The notes: generated by a model from the letters alone, not told the origin. Positions 46,118 to 59,777 are shown, counted from the first letter of the stretch. The stretch: DNA of 64,000 bases from Coprinellus micaceus (GCA_951394405.1 OX596336.1:3286001-3350000), one strand, 5' to 3'. Made by a program: numbers and translations.

Positions 46118-47338
46118 ATGTTCAGAAACAACTCTTCCATACTCTCCCTGCTCGTCGTTCTGTTGGCCTGCCTCGGCGTCCTGGGCAGCCCAAGTTATAG
46201 GACCTTCAACAAGCGTAGCCAAGTCGCAGCTCGTAACCCCGATGCGGAGACCTGGTCCAACGCAGAGCGCCTTGCTCGTGGATTAAGTCCCCGGAAGCCT
46301 GGAACCTTGTTTAACCCCACCCGAGTTGGTGAGTGAGCATCATACTGTTGCGATAGGGGTTGCCTAATCAACCTCCTCTTCTCTCAGCGAGGACCGTGCC
46401 GCAGCCTTCAGGGGTTCAACCGTACGCATCTCATCTACTCGGGAAGAAGTGGGCACGAATTGAAGCGGTTGTCTCTCTAGGGTCACCGGTAACATTGAAG
46501 TTCGCAAAACGTCCAACAGCCAATCCCTTGGATATGTCCGTTCGAACCTCGACGATGGACGGTATACCTTGACCAGCGGTGGCAACCGGGTGTCGATTAA
46601 ATTCACCCCGAACTCCGGGCCGTTCCAGATTGAAATTAATGTGCGTATATCACCCCCGTCACGTCTCCCTGTTCGGTTTTCCAGTCTCTTGAGCCATGCT
46701 GATTAGGATCGTCGAATCGATGTCAGAATAGCCCTGATTACCCCTACTTGGGTTTCGCCGGCAGCTCAAGCCTGTCCTCCAGTAACGGCAACACTGTTTC
46801 TGTTGTAAAGACAAACTCAGGTAAGTTGCAATCCCGACCCAACCTGAAGGTACCTGTTTCATAAGAGCGTTCACAGTCTCTTCTGGTTCGACCCCTAAGC
46901 CAAACGGCAACAGCTTCGGTGGATCGGTAAGCACGCTCTCGATGCAAAGCATAGGGCCAGACTGACATTCAATACCCGGTTACAGTCCGAGTCATACGTG
47001 TGGTTCTACAACACTGGCACTGGGGAGCTTACAGGTGAGATTTCAACCCTCACATCACTGCCTTTCAGGCTTCTGATGGATCTTGCAGCGCAATGGGTCA
47101 ACCCGGGCAGTGGATGTAAGAGCCCTTCCCTCCTTGATCCGTGTACAGCTACTGACAGGGTTTCCGAACTCCCTACAGCTGTTGTCAACGTCTACTTCTA
47201 CTACGACAGCAATACCGGCCTGTATGCGAGCGCCAATAATAACCTGAACAGCCTCACACGAGTGGTAAGTCCTCTGATCCCATCGCACTTGCTGTTACTC
47301 AACCGTACTTCTCTTAAAAGCGGTTCTTCCGTGTCTAA
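46118..47338 (+). CDS. secreted basidiomycete beta-rich protein, unknown function
   Basis: A secreted protein of a type common in Agaricomycetes. The start MFRNNSSILSLLVVLLACLG gives a signal peptide cut near VLGSPSYR. A propeptide-like RKPGTLFNPTRV follows. Successive short exons give VRKTSNSQSLGYVRSNLDDG, RVSIKFTPNSGPFQIEIN, NPDYPYLGFAGSSSLSSSNG, SYVWFYNTGTGELT, AQWVNPGSG and VVNVYFYYDSNTGLYASANN. The pattern of GxI/xVR, GYV, W..N..TGELTAQWVNP is shared by this family, which is rich in Ser/Thr/Asn and predicted to be all-beta. I placed the end by a 57-bp intron after LTRV, giving RFFRV and TAA 47338. An alternative 221-bp intron would add a Pro-rich tail ending near 47618. No catalytic motif. 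Followed by a decayed tandem copy. Confidence 0.65.
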
Positions 47339-47639
47339 ACCAGTATACGGCGTTTAGTGCGAGCTGATGGCATCCATTTCTTCGAACGGACTGGTTTCAT
47401 AGTTGTTTCTGCCCGTCACGCCTCTTCACAGTACCTTACTACCCCTGGACATTGCTAACCACATCTACACTCTAATCGTATAGAATCATACTACCTACCC
47501 TCGTCTTTTTGCCCCCTTCTTGCCCCCGTCCAATGTGGGTCCGACTCCAGCGTTCCGGACGTCCCATATCGGCCTGGGTGAGTATCACCAACTCGAATTG
47601 AACAGGCGCCCATCGTAGGTTCTGGGGACATATCGATTT

Positions 47640-48300
47640 CCCCGCCTTGTCCAACCATGGACCGTCGGCTCCAGTTCCTCCTGCGTACTGTGGGCGCACC
47701 GACAAAAGTGCTAAGGGCGAACTTTGGGACTCAACCGTGTGTACCATCGTATCTGTCCTACGACGGGTGTGCACTCATTGAGGGGTGTTCGCCTCTTTGG
47801 CGAGTGTTAGGGCCGTCGATTAAATCGACTTCAGGGCCGTTCTAGATTGGAAATCACTGGGCATTCCTGATGCCACTCAGACCGGCTGTTCCTGTTCGCC
47901 AGGGTATTTGAGATCGTTCAGCATATACCAGGGGTCCAGGACAGTCGAATTCTTCTCGCTTGGGCGTGGCCGGCTCGACTCAGCTGGGATCCAATGATGA
48001 CAACTAACATCCGAGCAACACATTGCACCCTTTCCAGACTATTGACGAAAACCGGTTTGAACATTTCGGCGCAATGGTACTAATGGTAAGCTTTTTTATC
48101 CCATCGCACCATACGGGACTTCAAAGCGAGCCAATGCATTCAGCCCTTCTGAACGGGTTGTTTCGACTGGGCGTCTTTCTTGCCTTTACCCCCCCGTCAC
48201 GTCCTCTCCCCACCTCTACTCTCTATCTACACTGCCCCTGGATATTGTTACCTTTACCCTACACGATGACTGTGCAGAACTCCCATCCTCAAGTTCCGCT
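47640..48300 (+). pseudogene. decayed tandem copy of the preceding secreted-protein gene
   Basis: Blocks here repeat the upstream gene in the same order. GTCGATTAAAT and GGGCCGTTC.AGATTG at 47814-47850 match 46591-46630. ATGGTAAG and ATCCCATCGCAC near 48080-48110 match the splice site and intron at 47264-47290. GCGAGC.....TTCT.GAACGG and CCCGTCACG then CCCCTGGA(T/C)ATTG at 48125-48250 match 47358-47460. Signal peptide, start and most exon frames are lost, and no continuous coding frame remains, so it is a pseudogene rather than a paralogue in use. Confidence 0.6.
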
Positions 48301-48635
48301 GTGTCCCTTGGGGCCCAATCCGGAGCACAATGAAAAATTCACCCATATCGGCTGCACCCTTGATAGACGTGGATTGAGAAGCGCAAAGTATGTCAAGATC
48401 CCCCTCCATGAGAGCGCACGCCTCATTCCACGACCAGCTAAGCGCCCACGATCTGCTCCGCAAGCGATCGAATGACGTTTGGCAAGGGCCAGAAGCGCCC
48501 GTCCAACCTGGCGACCTTGCTCTTCCCACGGTAAGCATCAGGTTGCCACCGGCGCATTGAGGTGGTTTGACTCCTGCGTCATTGGCACAGTGTCTCTGCG
48601 CCATTTCCTCACTCCCAACTCCAGTTTGGGGTTGG

Positions 48636-48642
48636 TATAAAA
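48636..48642 (+). promoter_or_regulatory. TATA box
   Basis: TATAAAA followed by GGCGG lies 207 bases before the ATG of the SUR7/PalI-like gene. A spliced or long leader would be needed, so assignment is tentative. Confidence 0.45.
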
Positions 48643-48842
48643 GGCGGAGGCCCCATCAAACTGAGATGTGAGAAACATCCCCTTTTTACTTACCCCCCTA
48701 CTAATCCTTGGATCCGTTGACTTAGAAGGCGGTCACACACACTCATTCGAGGCTCAATCACATCGACCCATTCCGCAACCTCACCCTCCCGAATATAGAC
48801 TGCGACAGGAGAGGAAACAGCCGCACCAATCGACTCGAAACC

Positions 48843-49605
48843 ATGGTCCAGATTGCAGGTGCGGCTCTTCCGGGGGTGCTATTGTGCTTCGCGGCAATGG
48901 TGCTCCTCCTCTTCGTGAGTCTCTGCTCTGTGTATGTTCCTGCTCTCAGGTTGCTAACACTCTTTTCGCTTGGAACTAGGTCTCTGTATCCGAACCAACG
49001 TGGGACAAGGTATCCTTCCTCAACGTCCGACTGGACAATGGGACGACGCATTACGGGTGCTTTGGCTACACGAACCATGATGTTGGAATTGGGTACTTCT
49101 TCAGGTACGTTAACTCAACCCGTGTACCCAACGGAACACGATCTGAGCTCGAGGTCTAGTAACGACCGCCTGAACTCGACAATTCTTCACAATCTCACGA
49201 AAACGCTCATCCTCCACCCAATCGGTACGCTCCTCGCCTCTCCAACTCTCACTCCTCCCACTAACCCGCACCTGGTTAGCTTGTGGCCTGGCAGGAATCG
49301 CCCTTGCTTTCGGAATCGTCGGCGCAGCATTCCATCGTATCGGGACGATAGTAATGGCCCTCATCGCTGGCCTCGCCTTCCTGACATGCTTTGTTGCCTG
49401 GGTTATCGACATGATTCTCTTCGGTATCGCACGACAACGGTACAGAGACGAAGGCACCTGGGCACAGTACGGCAACGCGAATTGGCTCACACTTGGAGCC
49501 CTTATCGCTCTCCTCTTGGCCTTTGTCACTTCGGTATTCGCAGCGTTCGGAAGGTACAGAAAAAGACGGACGGCGGAAGCATCAACCTCCAACGTACCAT
49601 ATTAA
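48843..49605 (+). CDS. SUR7/PalI-type four-helix membrane protein
   Basis: Plasma-membrane protein of the claudin-like SUR7/PalI group, connected in ascomycetes with eisosomes, wall stress and pH sensing. The start MVQIAGAALPGVLLCFAAMV gives helix 1. An intron follows LLLF, then VSVSEPTWDKVSFLNVRLDN and GTTHYGCFGYTNHDVGIGYF form the extracellular loop, with one Cys where W..C..C claudins usually have two. Two more junctions join RSSNDRLNSTILHNLTKTLI to HPIACGLAGIALAFGIVGAA. Helix 2 is followed by GTIVMALIAGLAFLTCFVAW (helix 3), with the Asp/Arg motif DMILFGIARQRY, then LTLGALIALLLAFVTSVFAA (helix 4) and a basic tail. About 195 residues; four coding exons; stop at 49605. Confidence 0.8.
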
Positions 49606-52203
49606 GGGCTAACCTGCCTATTCCCTCCCCCTTTTCGACCTTCTGCTCCTTCGACCTTGTTCCGCACTCTCCACCTTATTGTCTGACGACTTATAGACAT
49701 CTCGCAACCCCTTTTCGCTTGTCTCCACACTCTTCCTGCTGTCTCGGACTGTGATTTGGACCATGCTGGCTCTGTGGATTTCATGCTGTGTGTAGTAATG
49801 ATTGTACTTACGATTCTAGACGAAACTGTAGCTTAGTAATGTAAAAACATTGGGAACACTCAGCATTATGAATGACGAGGCGGTTTGAGTCCGAGGTGAG
49901 ATACCTGGAAACGGAAATACGGAGGCCAAGTTAGGCACGGATCGGAGGAGTGGGCGCTTAGGGGCTCTTTGATCCGTCTCGTCATAGATGGTTTATGAGG
50001 GACCCAAGGAGGTCCGGATTGTGGAGCTCGTGCCCATAACTTAATGCAGCAGGGTCGCCTCGCGACTTATAAGAAGTAACCATTCCGTAAGAACATGGTT
50101 AAACGGAATCCAGGTCGAGCCTTCGACAAGCACGCGCTTGGGCGACAGGTGACTAGTTTTCGAGACGTTCCGAGCAATTAAAGGCCATCAGGCCCACTAC
50201 AGGACTCGCATTGGGCGAGGACTTCAGGCCACGAACCCATCTAAGATAAGATAAATCTCTACCATCCACTTATAGATGGTGCGACCTGGCTTCGACATCG
50301 ACCGTGACTGATTCCAATGGCGCAAAATTAAAGCAGCACGGATCTCTGAGAGTTTGCCGTCTAGGAGAAGGATGATACGGGTCTAACTCATCAATGAACA
50401 ATGAGATGCATACCGCATCATCATGATAGATGGCTTGTGGGTGTCAAGGTTTGAAGAGCGTGTGTAGGCAAGGCGGAGCGAAGCCCTGTCTAACGGCCGC
50501 CCATCAGAGCTTCGTCAGGTGCGTCGACACGCCAGAGAGTGGTATTCTGCCCACGGGCGCTTATTTCTAGAAGGTGGTCCAAGCGATGCGTCTGGCAGAA
50601 ATTAGTATACAGTGTAAACGTCCTGCGGTTTGGAATACAGTCAAAGAGATGCCAGGAATAAACTTGTAAAGCTGCGTGGGTTCCCCTTGGCCATAGCGAC
50701 GGTGTAGGTTTTTTGTAGGGTGCTTCCAATTTTATGCGTGTGTCAAGTGGTCGCGGTCGGTTGCTGAACCGAATGCGCTAGCCTGCGCTCTGGTGCTGTA
50801 ACAGGGCGGATGCATAGACTCGTTGCTGAAGTCTGCCTCCATTCGATGCCATACCCCTTGGGATGTCCCTTTTGTTTTGTTCCTATCAGAAAACATATGG
50901 CGTTCCAAAGAGAGCACATAGGCAGACGTAGCCTCCCAATGCGACCACGAAGCTTCGTTACCTTCTCGTACAAGTCGATTGTACCTTTTGCTTTGCGATT
51001 TCCGGTTTTGCGCTGAGATGTGGTGGGGTTACGGGTACTCATATCCCGACGCAACGGGCGTCAATACATAGGGGGCGGTGATCTGAAAATTGCCGGGCTA
51101 AACCGCCCGTGGCTCCGCCGAGTGTCAGGTATCCTCTGTCAAACCAGAAGATACTCTCGGTTTCGCATCTCAGGGTAATATTGGAGTCGTAGAAGGGCTA
51201 CAAATCTAATGAAATGCGCTAGAAGTCAAGCGTGTGTGGCCGTTGGTCATTTGGCCACCTGGAGTGGGAATTGACTCTAGCCGACCGCCGAGTCGGTGTT
51301 CTGATCTCGAGTTCGTGTTGGCACAGTGTGCCACGGTGAGGAAAAGCCCATCAGTGTTGCCCTTGTTCCCTACCATCATCTCTCGTCCCCCCTTTCCCAA
51401 TGCTCACCGCGATAACACATTGAAGCCTCGACATTATTTATCTTTCATTCAGTCTACACTCCCTCGAGAAAGGGCACAGCAGGCCAATCGAACGGCACTA
51501 GGGTCCGGCAAGATATCCACAGTTCGGAGGGGAACTATTTATTATACCTGTGAGTGTCCTTTCGCCTTGTTCCCTTAACGATGAATGCATTCGGTGGGGT
51601 ACCAGCACTCAGGACGTGATGCAAGGGCCACACGCTTGCTGTCAATTGGACAGGAAATTGGTGCATACCTATCCCCGCAGTTTTTATACCGCCTTGGACT
51701 CAATTGTCTTCTCGTTTTTGCTTCTGACTTCTCCATTTATTCTTTCCGTTTTCGAATGCCTCAAGGCAGGCCTGCGGTCGGCGAAGAGTGCGTGGCCCTG
51801 CACCTCGTGTGCCTCGTGGTCGTTGCATGTTCACACCCGCGTCGTGTTATTGGCAGGTTTGGTGGGACAAGCCTCAGCCAGCTTGAGCTGGTGGCCTATA
51901 GGCGGACGAGATTTCAGCCTTTCATTAGAGCGTTTTAATGATCCTCAAGTGTGTTTCGTAAACTATGGCTGACCTTGTCCTGGTGACAGAATTATACCTA
52001 ATCTACCCAACTTCGTTGCATTCCGGGAAGATCGAGTCGCCCAGGGTCGATATCAACCTTCGTTCGCCATTTGCCCCTCCATCGCCGTTCCCAATCTCCG
52101 TCTATCACACTTTTCGTTGCCTTGAAAGGAGTAAGGCGTTCGCCGTTTCAACATTTGAAGAAGATTAGGACCAAGAAAAGTCACTATCATATCACTATCG
52201 AGG
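49606..52203. other. long gene-poor stretch, possible mobile-DNA relics
   Basis: About 2.6 kb without a gene I can support. Frames are short and unspliced combinations give no family motif. A 140-residue frame at 51550-51972 has no recognisable domain. The last few hundred bases are pyrimidine-rich and probably hold the RhoGAP promoter and 5' leader. Confidence 0.45.
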
Positions 52204-55200
52204 ATGTCCGTTTCGAACCCAGCCGGTCTTGTCACGAGTTCGACAGGAGGCTTGTTGGAAGGGCCGATACACCTGAATGACACAGCAGCTCCATCACCGC
52301 AAGCATCATCACAAGGGGGCAGCAGTCATGCTCCTGAGCCCTCCGTTCTACCTTTGAACTCCACTCCATACCCTAGTGGGCGCGCGAGTAGCCTAGCTAC
52401 TTGTCCCTCCGTCGCCAGCTCAAGACCAGGGTTGGAGGATCCCCCCTCCAAGGACGACGATAAAGCCACAAACCATCCGGCCACTACCATCCCCTCGACG
52501 CCCCAAGGCCACCCCTCGAGCCCGGCAAGCACTGGTGGCCCACGATCAAACGCGTTTTCAAATCAGGCCTTGGAACACTATCCCCCTTCGTCCAGTCCTG
52601 GAGCCCCGGCAACGCCCACAACAGTCGCTGCCTCGTTGCGCAAGGCTCTTACGGATCCTTCATCTTCCTCAACACTAGGCATTGCTGGGGGTGCTTCTCC
52701 GTCTCTCCTTACCCCCGTCTCCGTCCCTTCGGATGCGAGCACGTTCACGACCTCTTTCACGACTTACGACAAGACCTCTCCATCCATCGGCGGGAGCGTT
52801 CGTCCCCGGCCTCGTTCACCTACCCTTACTTCTGGCCCTTCTGTCGCTCATTTATCCTCACTTTTCTCGACTCCTCCGCACTCGTATTCGTCTTCTCCTC
52901 GTGGTCGTCTTCCACCATTGGTCACATCTGCTACATCAGACGAGCCACCCTCTCCTCTCGCGCCAACACCTCCACCGAAGTCACCGAGAACTCTCGCCTT
53001 CGGTAATTCTTCGTCACCTTCGCGTTCCGCTCTTCCTCCTGCTTTTATGGGGAGTAGCCAGAGCAAGCCGGCGGCATCCGCCTCCGCTGTGTCGCGTTCG
53101 TCCGGTCAGCGACTTCAGAAGGCGCCCCCAGCCCAGCAGTCGAACCAACATACACCCTCTTCGGCTACACCATCACGTCTGTCGCCCGGTGGCACAACAA
53201 CACGCGGTCATGTTTCGCGCTCGCCTTCACCGGCACCGTCTGCGCCAGTTCAATCACAGTCACAACAAGCCTTGCTGGCATCGCGTTCCCATCCACAACC
53301 CTCCGCCTCACTACCCTCCGTCTCCAATTCAGGTTCTACAAATAGTTCAAGTAGTAAGCTGAAACGGGCCTTCGCAGGACGGAGGAAGAAATCCGAGGAC
53401 ACGACGTCGTTGTTCGGGAACGCTGGGGCGTCCTCTGCGTCCTTGGCCCAGCAGCAAGCCAGAGCAGGACCCGAGTCACTTACTGCGAATACATCGACAA
53501 ACCCCGCGCACAAACAGTTGGCGGCTCAGCTTCTAGGACCCAGCGCCACTGCCAACTCCTACACTCACCCCAAGAGAGTGGCCTCCAGAACGTTCGGTGG
53601 GAGCCCTGTTGCGGAGCCGTCGCGATCTGCCGTTACCACTGCTGGTCCTGTGGAAGGAGATGTGAAAGCATCCTCGCCGACTCCACCAAGCATCCAGACT
53701 TCACCTGATTCTGGGGCCGGTTTGGGACGAGGTGTGAACAGGACGTCGATCATTCAGCTGAGCCCTGGTATCACATCTGCCGTGAATTATATGCGGAGTA
53801 TGGTGTTGGCGGAGGAAGAGGGGGAGGGAAGGGGTCATGTCGGCCTTGATGCTGGTGATAATAGGTCTAACAAGGAGAAACCAGATCAAGAAGACCGTCA
53901 GAAGAAGAGTGAGGATAAGGGGGTCGATGATGGTGGCAAGACAGATGAACAGAGGGTGGAGCTGGTTCAGCAGCAGGTCCGAGGTCAGCCACCCGTTCTT
54001 TCCTGCACTACGATGGCGACTGCCGCGACCAATCCAGGGCCGTCAAGTCCTCTCTCTCCCTCAAACGCCTCAGCAATGCCTTGGCAGGAGAAGGAGCTCG
54101 AATTCCAGGAGCAGGAGCAGGACAGAAGAGATCAGAAGGAGGTCTGGAGGAAGAGCGATTCGACCATCGGACACCATACCATCCGGAATGCGGGATCGAA
54201 CGGAACACGTACCCGCCCTGTCTCCATGGCGGAGTCGTTCCAGTCGGCGTACACCGTCGTTCCAAGCGGTGGACCGGGCTCCATTGGGGGAAACAAGCGA
54301 TGGAGTACTGTGACTGGAGAGCTGGACTTCCAGGTTATGATGGAGGACCCAGCCGAAGAAGAGGAGGTGCCCGACAGCGATGCCAACGCCAGCAGCAGTA
54401 GTGGGTCTCAACTTCGCAGACCGGGCAGCATCAAAGGTCATTCTGCAAAGAACATTAATCGGCGATCCATGTCATTGAACGTTGGCATCTCGAGCTCTGC
54501 AAAACCCGCCATCACGCCCGCGTACGTGAGTGTAACCTCTGCGAGCCATCGTACCGCCGATATGGAAGCGCAACCGCTTTCTTTCTCGGTGTCGGAAGGT
54601 CATTCTTCGACGGGTCATTCCAAGCCCTCAGCAACGGTCCCAGGCGTCGCTTCTCCATCTTCCGCTTCCCAATTGCTTTCTAGTGCGCAATCTAGAGCGT
54701 TGTCACCTCAACCATCGTTTGGACCTTCTGCCTCTGGCGCTCATATACCTTCGCAGTCGATATCAGGGGCCCCTTTCCAGCAAGACCACCGCTACCAGCG
54801 CCATCAACACAGTGGCTCTGTGCCGTTTAACGTGCCCGCTGGAAGGGTACAACCTCCTTGGAACTCTACGTCGTCTGGCTTGAATCCCAAACTCCCACCG
54901 CCTTCCATGTCTGCACACCCTCTTCAAGGTTAGTACAGTCTTTCGTTTCGTCATCTAGCGAAGATACTTACCCATTACAGGCTCAAGCTCATCATCTGCG
55001 CCTGTGTCATTCCGGCAGACTGCTATCAGCATGTCGAACGGCTTTGCGAAGCGGGCTGCTGAGAAGATCGGTGGTATTGGGAAGAAGTGGGGCCTCAGCA
55101 CTTCGTCTTCTGGATCTGGGTACTCCTCAACATCTTCGTCAAATCGAGACCATGGCGCACATTCCTCTTCGTTCTCGTCGTCTCAGTCGCATCTGGAACA

Positions 55201-57668
55201 AGGGGTTCCGCTGGCTCGGACGCACTCGAACAACTCTTCTCTGGCTTCGAGCATGAAGAGCGCCGCCAGCCTTAGTAGTGGTATCACCACAGGCCTCATT
55301 CATCACGTACACCTTCCCGGACGCGACAAGCATAAGGATCGGGCGAAGGAGGACAAGAAGAAGAACAGGAGGACCCCAAATGCCCCGTCTGGCGCGTACA
55401 GTGTCGCTTCCAGCATGGCTAGTACAAGCACGTCTGACTCGGACGGGTTCTCCATAACGGGGGCAGTCCTTGGGAGGCTTGTGCGAGGACCTGTAATGTG
55501 GAATGGGACGCCTGTGAAGGGAGGCATGGTGTTTGGCAAGGATCTGAAAGCCGTAATCAGCCAGACAAAGGCCGTACCTGTGCTATCTGATGAACGGGAA
55601 CCGTCCAACTGGCAGGGAGGAGGTAGAGATGAGTTAGTGGAGGAACTGGAGCATCGAATGCTCCCCGCGCTCGTGGTGAGATGTGCGCAGCATATTCTTA
55701 TTTGGGGTATTCAGGAAGAAGGATTATTCCGGTGAGTTCTTTCGTCATTCGGTGACTGACCAACAATGCTGACTGCCTTGTTTGTGTAGTGTGAGTGGGC
55801 GTGCTTCCCACATAGCGAAGCTGCGCTCGGAATTCGACACAGGTGAGAGGACCCTCATGTTTAAACACGTTTTGAAACTTAGCACCTGACACAATAGGTG
55901 TCGACTACGACTTGACGGATTGTGCTCCTGGCGACCTGGACCCGCATGCCGTAGCATCCGTCTTCAAGGCTTACCTTCGTGAACGTGAGTTACATACGCT
56001 TCTACCTAAGATGATGATTGAGAGCTAAAGTGAAATTTGATAGTGCCTGAACCTATTTTGACAAGCAGGTTGCATCGAGCTTTCGAAGCTGCGCTCACCC
56101 AGGAGCTGGCCACATACCCATCACAGCCGACCTCTACAAAAATCACCACGCGGCCCACACCAGGGTTGCCTTCAGGACCGAAAGGCGGCTTTAACACCGC
56201 CATCCGCAAGCCTCCGTCACTCTCGACGCTTGCGATGCCTTCATTCAACGGGATGCCCTCGGCCTCGAGCACCTTGATCCACCACCTTAAGTCTCTCATC
56301 GCTCAACTGCCCGTGGAGAACCGCGATTTGATGCGTACGGTGGTTGAGCTAATTCGTGCCACCGCCAAAGCGAGCAAGGAGACGAAAATGCCGCTGAGCA
56401 ACCTATTGCTCGTGTTCTGCCCGAGTCTTAACATGAGTCCGCCCCTTCTCAAGGCACTTTGCGAAGCTGATGGAATTTGGGACCACCCTTCCCAACCTGG
56501 AGGAGTCCTGCATATCAAGCGGCATACGATCTTGGACATCTCTATAGACAGGAGTCAAGACGGATCGGATAGAGACGATGACGAGTACTTGGATGCGAAC
56601 GATGGTACGGACTTTGAGAGGCAGAGCCTTCGCAGTGTGGATCATCTCGGCTCTGGGTATAACGCCTCCACCGAGAATTCAATGCTCGAAGAAGTACCTC
56701 CCAGCTCCAGCAAGACCGAACGATTCGATCGTCAGGCCGGCCCAACACTCTACCTCGACAACCAGAGCCGTTGCTCGTCATCATCGCTCTCGTCCTCCCA
56801 AGGTGATATCGAGAGGCGCGATGCCCTTTCACCGCCACTCCTCTCGTCAGAGTCGACGGACTCCCTCTTGACGCCCGTCTCCTCAGGTCACCCGTCGCTA
56901 TCACACCTTCCCCTACCGGAGTTGAAGAAGGAACCGCTCATCAAGAAGGCCTCCGCAAGGGATTTGAAGGCCAACATCAGCCATCCGATTCCTATTGACA
57001 CTGGCCTGGTGCAGTTCCCGCCAAGTCCTCCCACTCCCCAGAAGCGACGCTCCATCCCCATCCTTTCCCTGCCCTCATTCTCATCGTCGCACCAGGATGG
57101 CGCTGAAAACGCAGCTCCAGACCTTCGGGGTAAGAAGCCTTCTCTTCGCCGGCTCTTCACCAAGCGGTCGATCGCCTCGATAGGCTCGGGATCCTCCAGC
57201 AGCAAACATCGCATCTCGGTGTTCAACTCATCTGACTTGCTCGACTCCCCGCACTACACACCTCACTCCGCCAGCGACTCGTCGGTGTCAACACCTTTGT
57301 CGGCCGTGACTGCCCCCCAGTCCAGCACGTCCCTTCCTCCTGTGTTGGATACACCCATTGAGGGAGGCTCGTCGTTAAGCCTTGCATTCGGCATCGAGAC
57401 GACCTCTCCCAACACGGTAGCTTCCCCCTATACCGATACAGCAAGCACGGATGGAACGTTCTTCGTCTCGGCACGAAGTTCACAGTTTTCTTTTGGACCG
57501 CCAACGGGGTCACCCAAAGGGGCAGACGTTGGGCACGATGGCCCGTACCGGCAAAGGCTAGATTCATGCGCATCGGTAGCCTCCTCGAATCATCTTGGAC
57601 TTCTAGACGATGACGATCGTGAGGATGATTGGACGCAGAGTGTCCTGATCGCAGCCGGCGCGCAGTGA
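52204..57668 (+). CDS. Rho GTPase-activating protein with long Ser/Pro-rich N-terminus
   Basis: Turns off Rho-family GTPases (Rho1/Cdc42 type) controlling polarity and wall synthesis. The start at 52204 (MSVSNPAGLVTSSTGGLLEG) opens an exon of about 900 residues. It is almost entirely Ser/Thr/Pro-rich low complexity, with an internal acidic segment (EEEGEGRGHVGLDAGDNRSN). An intron after PLQG leads to a short exon with RTAISMSNGFAKRAAEKIGG. The RhoGAP domain starts at VFGKDLKAVISQTKAVPVLS and continues ILIWGIQEEGLFRVSGRASH, with the catalytic arginine finger in GLFR; then LTDCAPGDLDPHAVASVFKA, YLRELPEPIL, NRDLMRTVVELIRATAKASK and KMPLSNLLLVFCPSLNMSPP. A Ser/Pro-rich tail ends at 57668. About 1700 residues, five or six exons. 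No FCH, SH3 or PH domain seen. The GAP target is not readable. Confidence 0.88.
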
Positions 57669-59777
57669 CCTAGGCAGGTGAGATTGACACTGCCTCGCCC
57701 TTCTCGTTGCCAGTGCAAGGATTCTGCTCGCCAGTCGAAGAATCCTTGTCCTCGGTATTTATATTTCGACCGACTTCGCTCGTCCGCTTGGGCACATTTT
57801 CTTTGATACACACACGCTACATGCAGCCGTTAAGGCAGGACACTTTTGTATTCGACCGCTCTCAACTTCGACGTTCTACTCTTGCAACCATCTGATGATA
57901 CCCTGCAATCCCACATGCATCCAGCTCCTATCCTCAGTTTTTTTGTTGTTGGGCTCCGGTCTCGGTTATGTTATATCCTTCCTCAACCTATCCCTATCAC
58001 TCCCTAACTATATCGTTGCTATCGTTCCTCTCTTCATTCGTCCACATCTCCTACGCACACCTCCATCCGCTAGATCGCGATCTTTCCACCTTCTTGTCTG
58101 TTCAACCTTAAGGCTTGTTATATCCACCCCTGTGGTTCACAAACATCTCCGTTGCCTCGCTCCCTTAAAACCGTGAACCACCCTTCGAGATTGGCCCATC
58201 CTTACCACCTTTTGCCTACCACGATAGGTCTATATCTTCCTTGTGCCTTGCAACCTAGCCATCTGGAAGCTTGCAGTTTGGATACGTACTTTAATAATTC
58301 TATAGCCACTTTCGAAGGTCAGCGACCCATTTGATAGCATACGATTCATGCTGGAACCAGACTGGCACCCAGGTGAGCAGCCTGGACACACGACAAAAGG
58401 TACTAGGGATGGTATACGTAGTTGTCGGCGCCTGAGTTTCGGAGCAGGCTTCTTGGGCCGGAGGCGCCTTTGCTTCTACCTCTAACACTTTCCTGAAGCC
58501 ATGGTGTCACCCAGGTCCCACTGACGTTTAGATGCCACAATCGGAGGTGCATTCTCATTATAGGCCGTTTTCTGCCGTTCTTTTGGAAAGGGAGTGAGCA
58601 ATTTTATGTCAGTGGTCCGCGATTCGGCTCAATGCAATTGACGGTGCCTGGGAATTTCTCCAGGATTCCGACCCTTGGCTCTTCCTTCCTTGAAGTTTCA
58701 TTGTGGCCTCCACACAAGAGCCTTCCTTTCTCCGCTACCAACTGAACGCCAAGTGGATCTCCGTTGGATCAAAAGGGCAATACTGTGACAGCCCAATTTA
58801 GGCTGACCTTGGGACGGGTTATCTCGCATTGCAAGGTTGGTGGTAAGACGCGGCAAATGGCCACGTATTGGTGGTCTTTAGTGTAAATAGCCCCTTGCTC
58901 GTCAGCGATGGTGAGATCCAACGGGCGCCTAAAAGATCTCTTGGCCTTTGCTTCTTTTATCAGATAAGATTGTGCAAGGCCCGCTCGACATACTCCGGGG
59001 AGACCTCTCTTCGTAGGCATGCGACAGTTATTCCCTTCCATGGATGACATTCAGGTCGTAAATGAGAGACTCGGTCTCTGATGGAATTTGTCAGAAGCGA
59101 GGCGTATGCATCTCTCAGCAGGCGGTGGCATTCAAGCGCCCTGGCAGGGTGTGTCGCACTAAGAGTCATTTGCAGCCCTCTTTAGGATGGGAGGTACCAC
59201 GAGAGTTATTCGTGGCGGATTGCATCTAGGCTCGACAACAGGGGCTGCTTCTGGGGTCGAGTGGGGGTTAGACGGTCTGATTTACTTTGCGTTACACATG
59301 CAGACTAATTAACTCATCTCGTTCGTTGACAGGCCGTTCACAGTTGCGATAGCTCTCCCCAACGGGAGCTAGCTAGATGGATTCGAAGAGAACGACTGCA
59401 TCCACCAGAAGATAAATAGGACCTCCCTTCGGGAGCCGGGCTTCCCTTCCCGCTGGGGTCAAAGTTCACAAGCGACGGCGCGGCACATCTGCCATGTTCC
59501 GGGCGCTTTAGGCCATATGCACATACCAGGAACACAGTCATCATTAGGCTGATTGTTACCCAGCTGTACTTACCACACCGCCCTAATAATGTCACTCTGG
59601 TCCTTGCCATAATTACGTTCCTGCCTTTCTTCCTTTCTGTCCGACTACCACCAACTTCCCTCGCAGCTCCCGACCATTGGACTCCCTCCTCAGCCGTGAC
59701 CCGTTCGGAAACAACAAAACCCGAGTCAACACGACGAATCGTCCTAGTCCATAACTCGGACGCGAAGACCAGGCGGA
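57669..59777. other. gene-poor stretch, pyrimidine-rich at start
   Basis: About 2.1 kb. The first 600 bases are C/T-rich on the plus strand and probably include the RhoGAP 3' UTR. The remainder has only short frames without motifs. No tRNA or repeat pair was recognised. Confidence 0.45.

Noticed and set aside
47264..47618. longer last exon of the secreted protein (Pro-rich tail)
   Set aside because: Would need a 221-bp intron, far above the window's norm; kept only as an alternative in the feature entry.
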